Source: Nostoc parmelioides FACHB-3921
GTDB taxonomy: Bacteria; Cyanobacteriota; Cyanobacteriia; Cyanobacteriales; Nostocaceae
NCBI RefSeq assembly: GCF_014696625.1
Contig: NZ_JACJQL010000007.1
Location: 62,001 to 126,000, forward strand
Length of the DNA stretch: 64,000 bases
Reading direction: 5' to 3'
Shown: positions 62,978 to 64,000 of the stretch, piece after piece
How the letters are laid out: each line of letters begins with the position of its first letter
Position numbering within the stretch: position 1 is the first letter of the stretch
Translations under genes and position numbers: made by a program
The notes under the pieces: generated by a model
What the model saw: only the letters and a program-made list of their open reading frames with translations
Database searches by the model: none
What the model was told of the DNA's origin: nothing

Positions 62978-63055
62978 GTTTGTTGACTGCTGACGGTTAA
63001 CTGTCAACGGTCAACAGCCCTCATTAGTAGTTATGCAATTTAGACGCGCATTCCT
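62978..63055. repeat. Heptamers plus the CAATTTAGACGCGCATT module (family C related)
   Basis: GTTGACTGCTGACGGTTAAC, TGTCAACGGTCAACAGCCCTC, then TTAGTAGTTATGCAATTTAGACGCGCATT, the same module as at 25725-25755. Confidence 0.75.
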
Positions 63056-63564
63056 TTCTTTGATGAATTTTATTTATTAAGCCTGTATCAATAAATTTGA
63101 CTAACGTCCTAATTGAATCACGAGTATCTAATTATTCATTCTTTGATGAAGCTTATTGTTAATAATTAGACATTAGATTTTCTGATTATATTTATTTATA
63201 CTTAAGTACTTAATTAGGAGATAATAATTAAGTATATTTTACCATGACAATTCACTTTCTACACTGTTGAAAATAAATTTTCATCAAGTAGAGTAAGACA
63301 GTGACAATTGCTGTTTACCAAAGTTCAGAAAAGATAGTGCAGTTAAGAATCAAGCAAAGACTCATACTCAAACTTTTTCACATTCTGACTTGAACAAGGG
63401 AGTAGGAAGTGGTGAGTTCTGAATGGCGAGTAAAAATTTCTCTCCCTGTCCCCTGCTGCTCCTCCCTCCTTCTTCCTGCCTCTTTTAGAGGAAACCAACT
63501 CTAATTATTCAGAGTCTGGTTTCAAAATGGGTAACAGCAACAGCCCCTACCAGCCTGATCACCT
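63056..63564. other. Leader of the DUF3038 gene with an AT-rich palindrome
   Basis: 509 bp. TACTTAATTA (63207-63216) and TAATTAAGTA (63225-63234) make a perfect 10-bp inverted repeat around GGAGATAA. C-rich CCCTGTCCCCTG tracts near 63445-63480. No gene seen. Confidence 0.45.
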
Positions 63565-64000
63565 ATGCTTAAAGTTATGCAATCGGCCGCTGATCCAGCC
63601 ACTCCCAATTCCCAATGGGAGGACTTAATTAAACTCCCAACTCCAAATGTTGTTGAATGGGACAACATCAAAACTCAGTTAGACTTGGTACTGTTGGCAC
63701 TGGAAACCCTGACGGGAATTGGCTCTGAGGCTATGCTCTCGGCGGCAACCAGCCTGAATCTGGAGTCGAAAGTGCCAGACCGCGTAGCCTTATGGCGCTT
63801 GCGTCAGTCAAACCCTCTACGCAAAGGTCAAGGAGGGCGGAAAAAGCTGGATGTAGAAGAAGCGCGATCGCTTGTTCTCATCATCTGCTACCTCGCCAAA
63901 CAGCACCAGGAATTAATTCGTCGTGCGGTGGGTCTACTAGAACAAATGGCGGAAAAAAATCGGGAACCTCATCAGGCTGCTTTACTTGGAGACTACATAG
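63565..64000 (+). CDS. DUF3038 family protein, N-terminal part (cut by window)
   Basis: 145 codons without a stop from the ATG at 63565. PNVVEWDNIKTQLDLVLLALETLTGIGSEAMLSAATSLNLESKVPDRVALWRLRQSNPLRKGQGGRKKLDVEEARSLVLIICYLAKQHQELIRRAVGLLEQM is the cyanobacterial DUF3038 pattern. Soluble, helical; function unknown. It is usually followed by a DUF4335 gene, which would lie beyond the window. An internal ATG four codons on is an alternative start. Confidence 0.85.
   Translation, partial: MLKVMQSAADPATPNSQWEDLIKLPTPNVVEWDNIKTQLDLVLLALETLTGIGSEAMLSAATSLNLESKVPDRVALWRLRQSNPLRKGQGGRKKLDVEEARSLVLIICYLAKQHQELIRRAVGLLEQMAEKNREPHQAALLGDYI

Overview
The window is chromosomal DNA of a filamentous, probably heterocyst-forming cyanobacterium of the Nostoc/Anabaena type. 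The signs are dense GCGATCGC (HIP1) octamers in and between genes, heptameric tandem repeats between genes, a HetZ-related gene, cyanobacterium-restricted families (DUF751/Ycf33, DUF4327, DUF3038, DUF6658-like lipoproteins, GuaB3) and the small RNA Yfr1 between guaB3 and trxA. I see no rRNA, tRNA, CRISPR array, intact insertion sequence or prophage. The organism call is inferred from content, not from a database match.

1-8 kb: a PAP2-related membrane protein cut by the window edge, crtE, folD, an OB-fold lipoprotein, a Nudix hydrolase, an AI-2E family membrane protein, a PEP-CTERM protein, and a Tat-exported PhoD phosphatase sitting between two direct copies of a 95-bp repeat. 8-16 kb: recQ, an orphan PD-(D/E)XK nuclease-like gene, the HetZ-related gene, a YrdC/Sua5 protein, larC and two tandem lipoproteins. 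16-29 kb: an LPG-synthase-type membrane protein, an unrecognised 443-residue protein bracketed by inverted MITE-like elements, an ArsC/Spx-like protein, an alpha/beta hydrolase, a zinc-ribbon kinase with an altered DFG motif, a two-gene ABC exporter, a UbiB-family kinase and manC.

29-46 kb: an LCP cell-wall ligase, a lumenal pentapeptide protein, murJ, a DHH phosphoesterase, a hybrid histidine kinase with an ethylene-receptor-type sensor domain, an MlaD/MlaF lipid-transport pair, a carotenoid-oxidoreductase-like flavoprotein, rph, an adenylate-kinase-like gene, a CobO/BtuR-like protein without a Walker A loop, and dcd. 46-64 kb: the ycf33-rbfA pair, a Dam-type methylase, a DUF427 protein, a Wzz/BY-kinase-like polysaccharide protein, D-lactate dehydrogenase, a GT39-type glycosyltransferase, dacB, a LOG-family protein, trxA, Yfr1, guaB3, mutS2 and the start of a DUF3038 gene.

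Most genes are housekeeping, with a cell-envelope theme (murJ, LCP, dacB, manC, MlaD/F, Wzz/BY-kinase, GT39, two lipoproteins). The most unusual content is the repeat landscape. Three interspersed families (A, B and C below) and heptamer arrays recur between genes. In at least two places the repeats have entered coding sequence: inside mutS2, and at the 3' end of the hybrid kinase gene.
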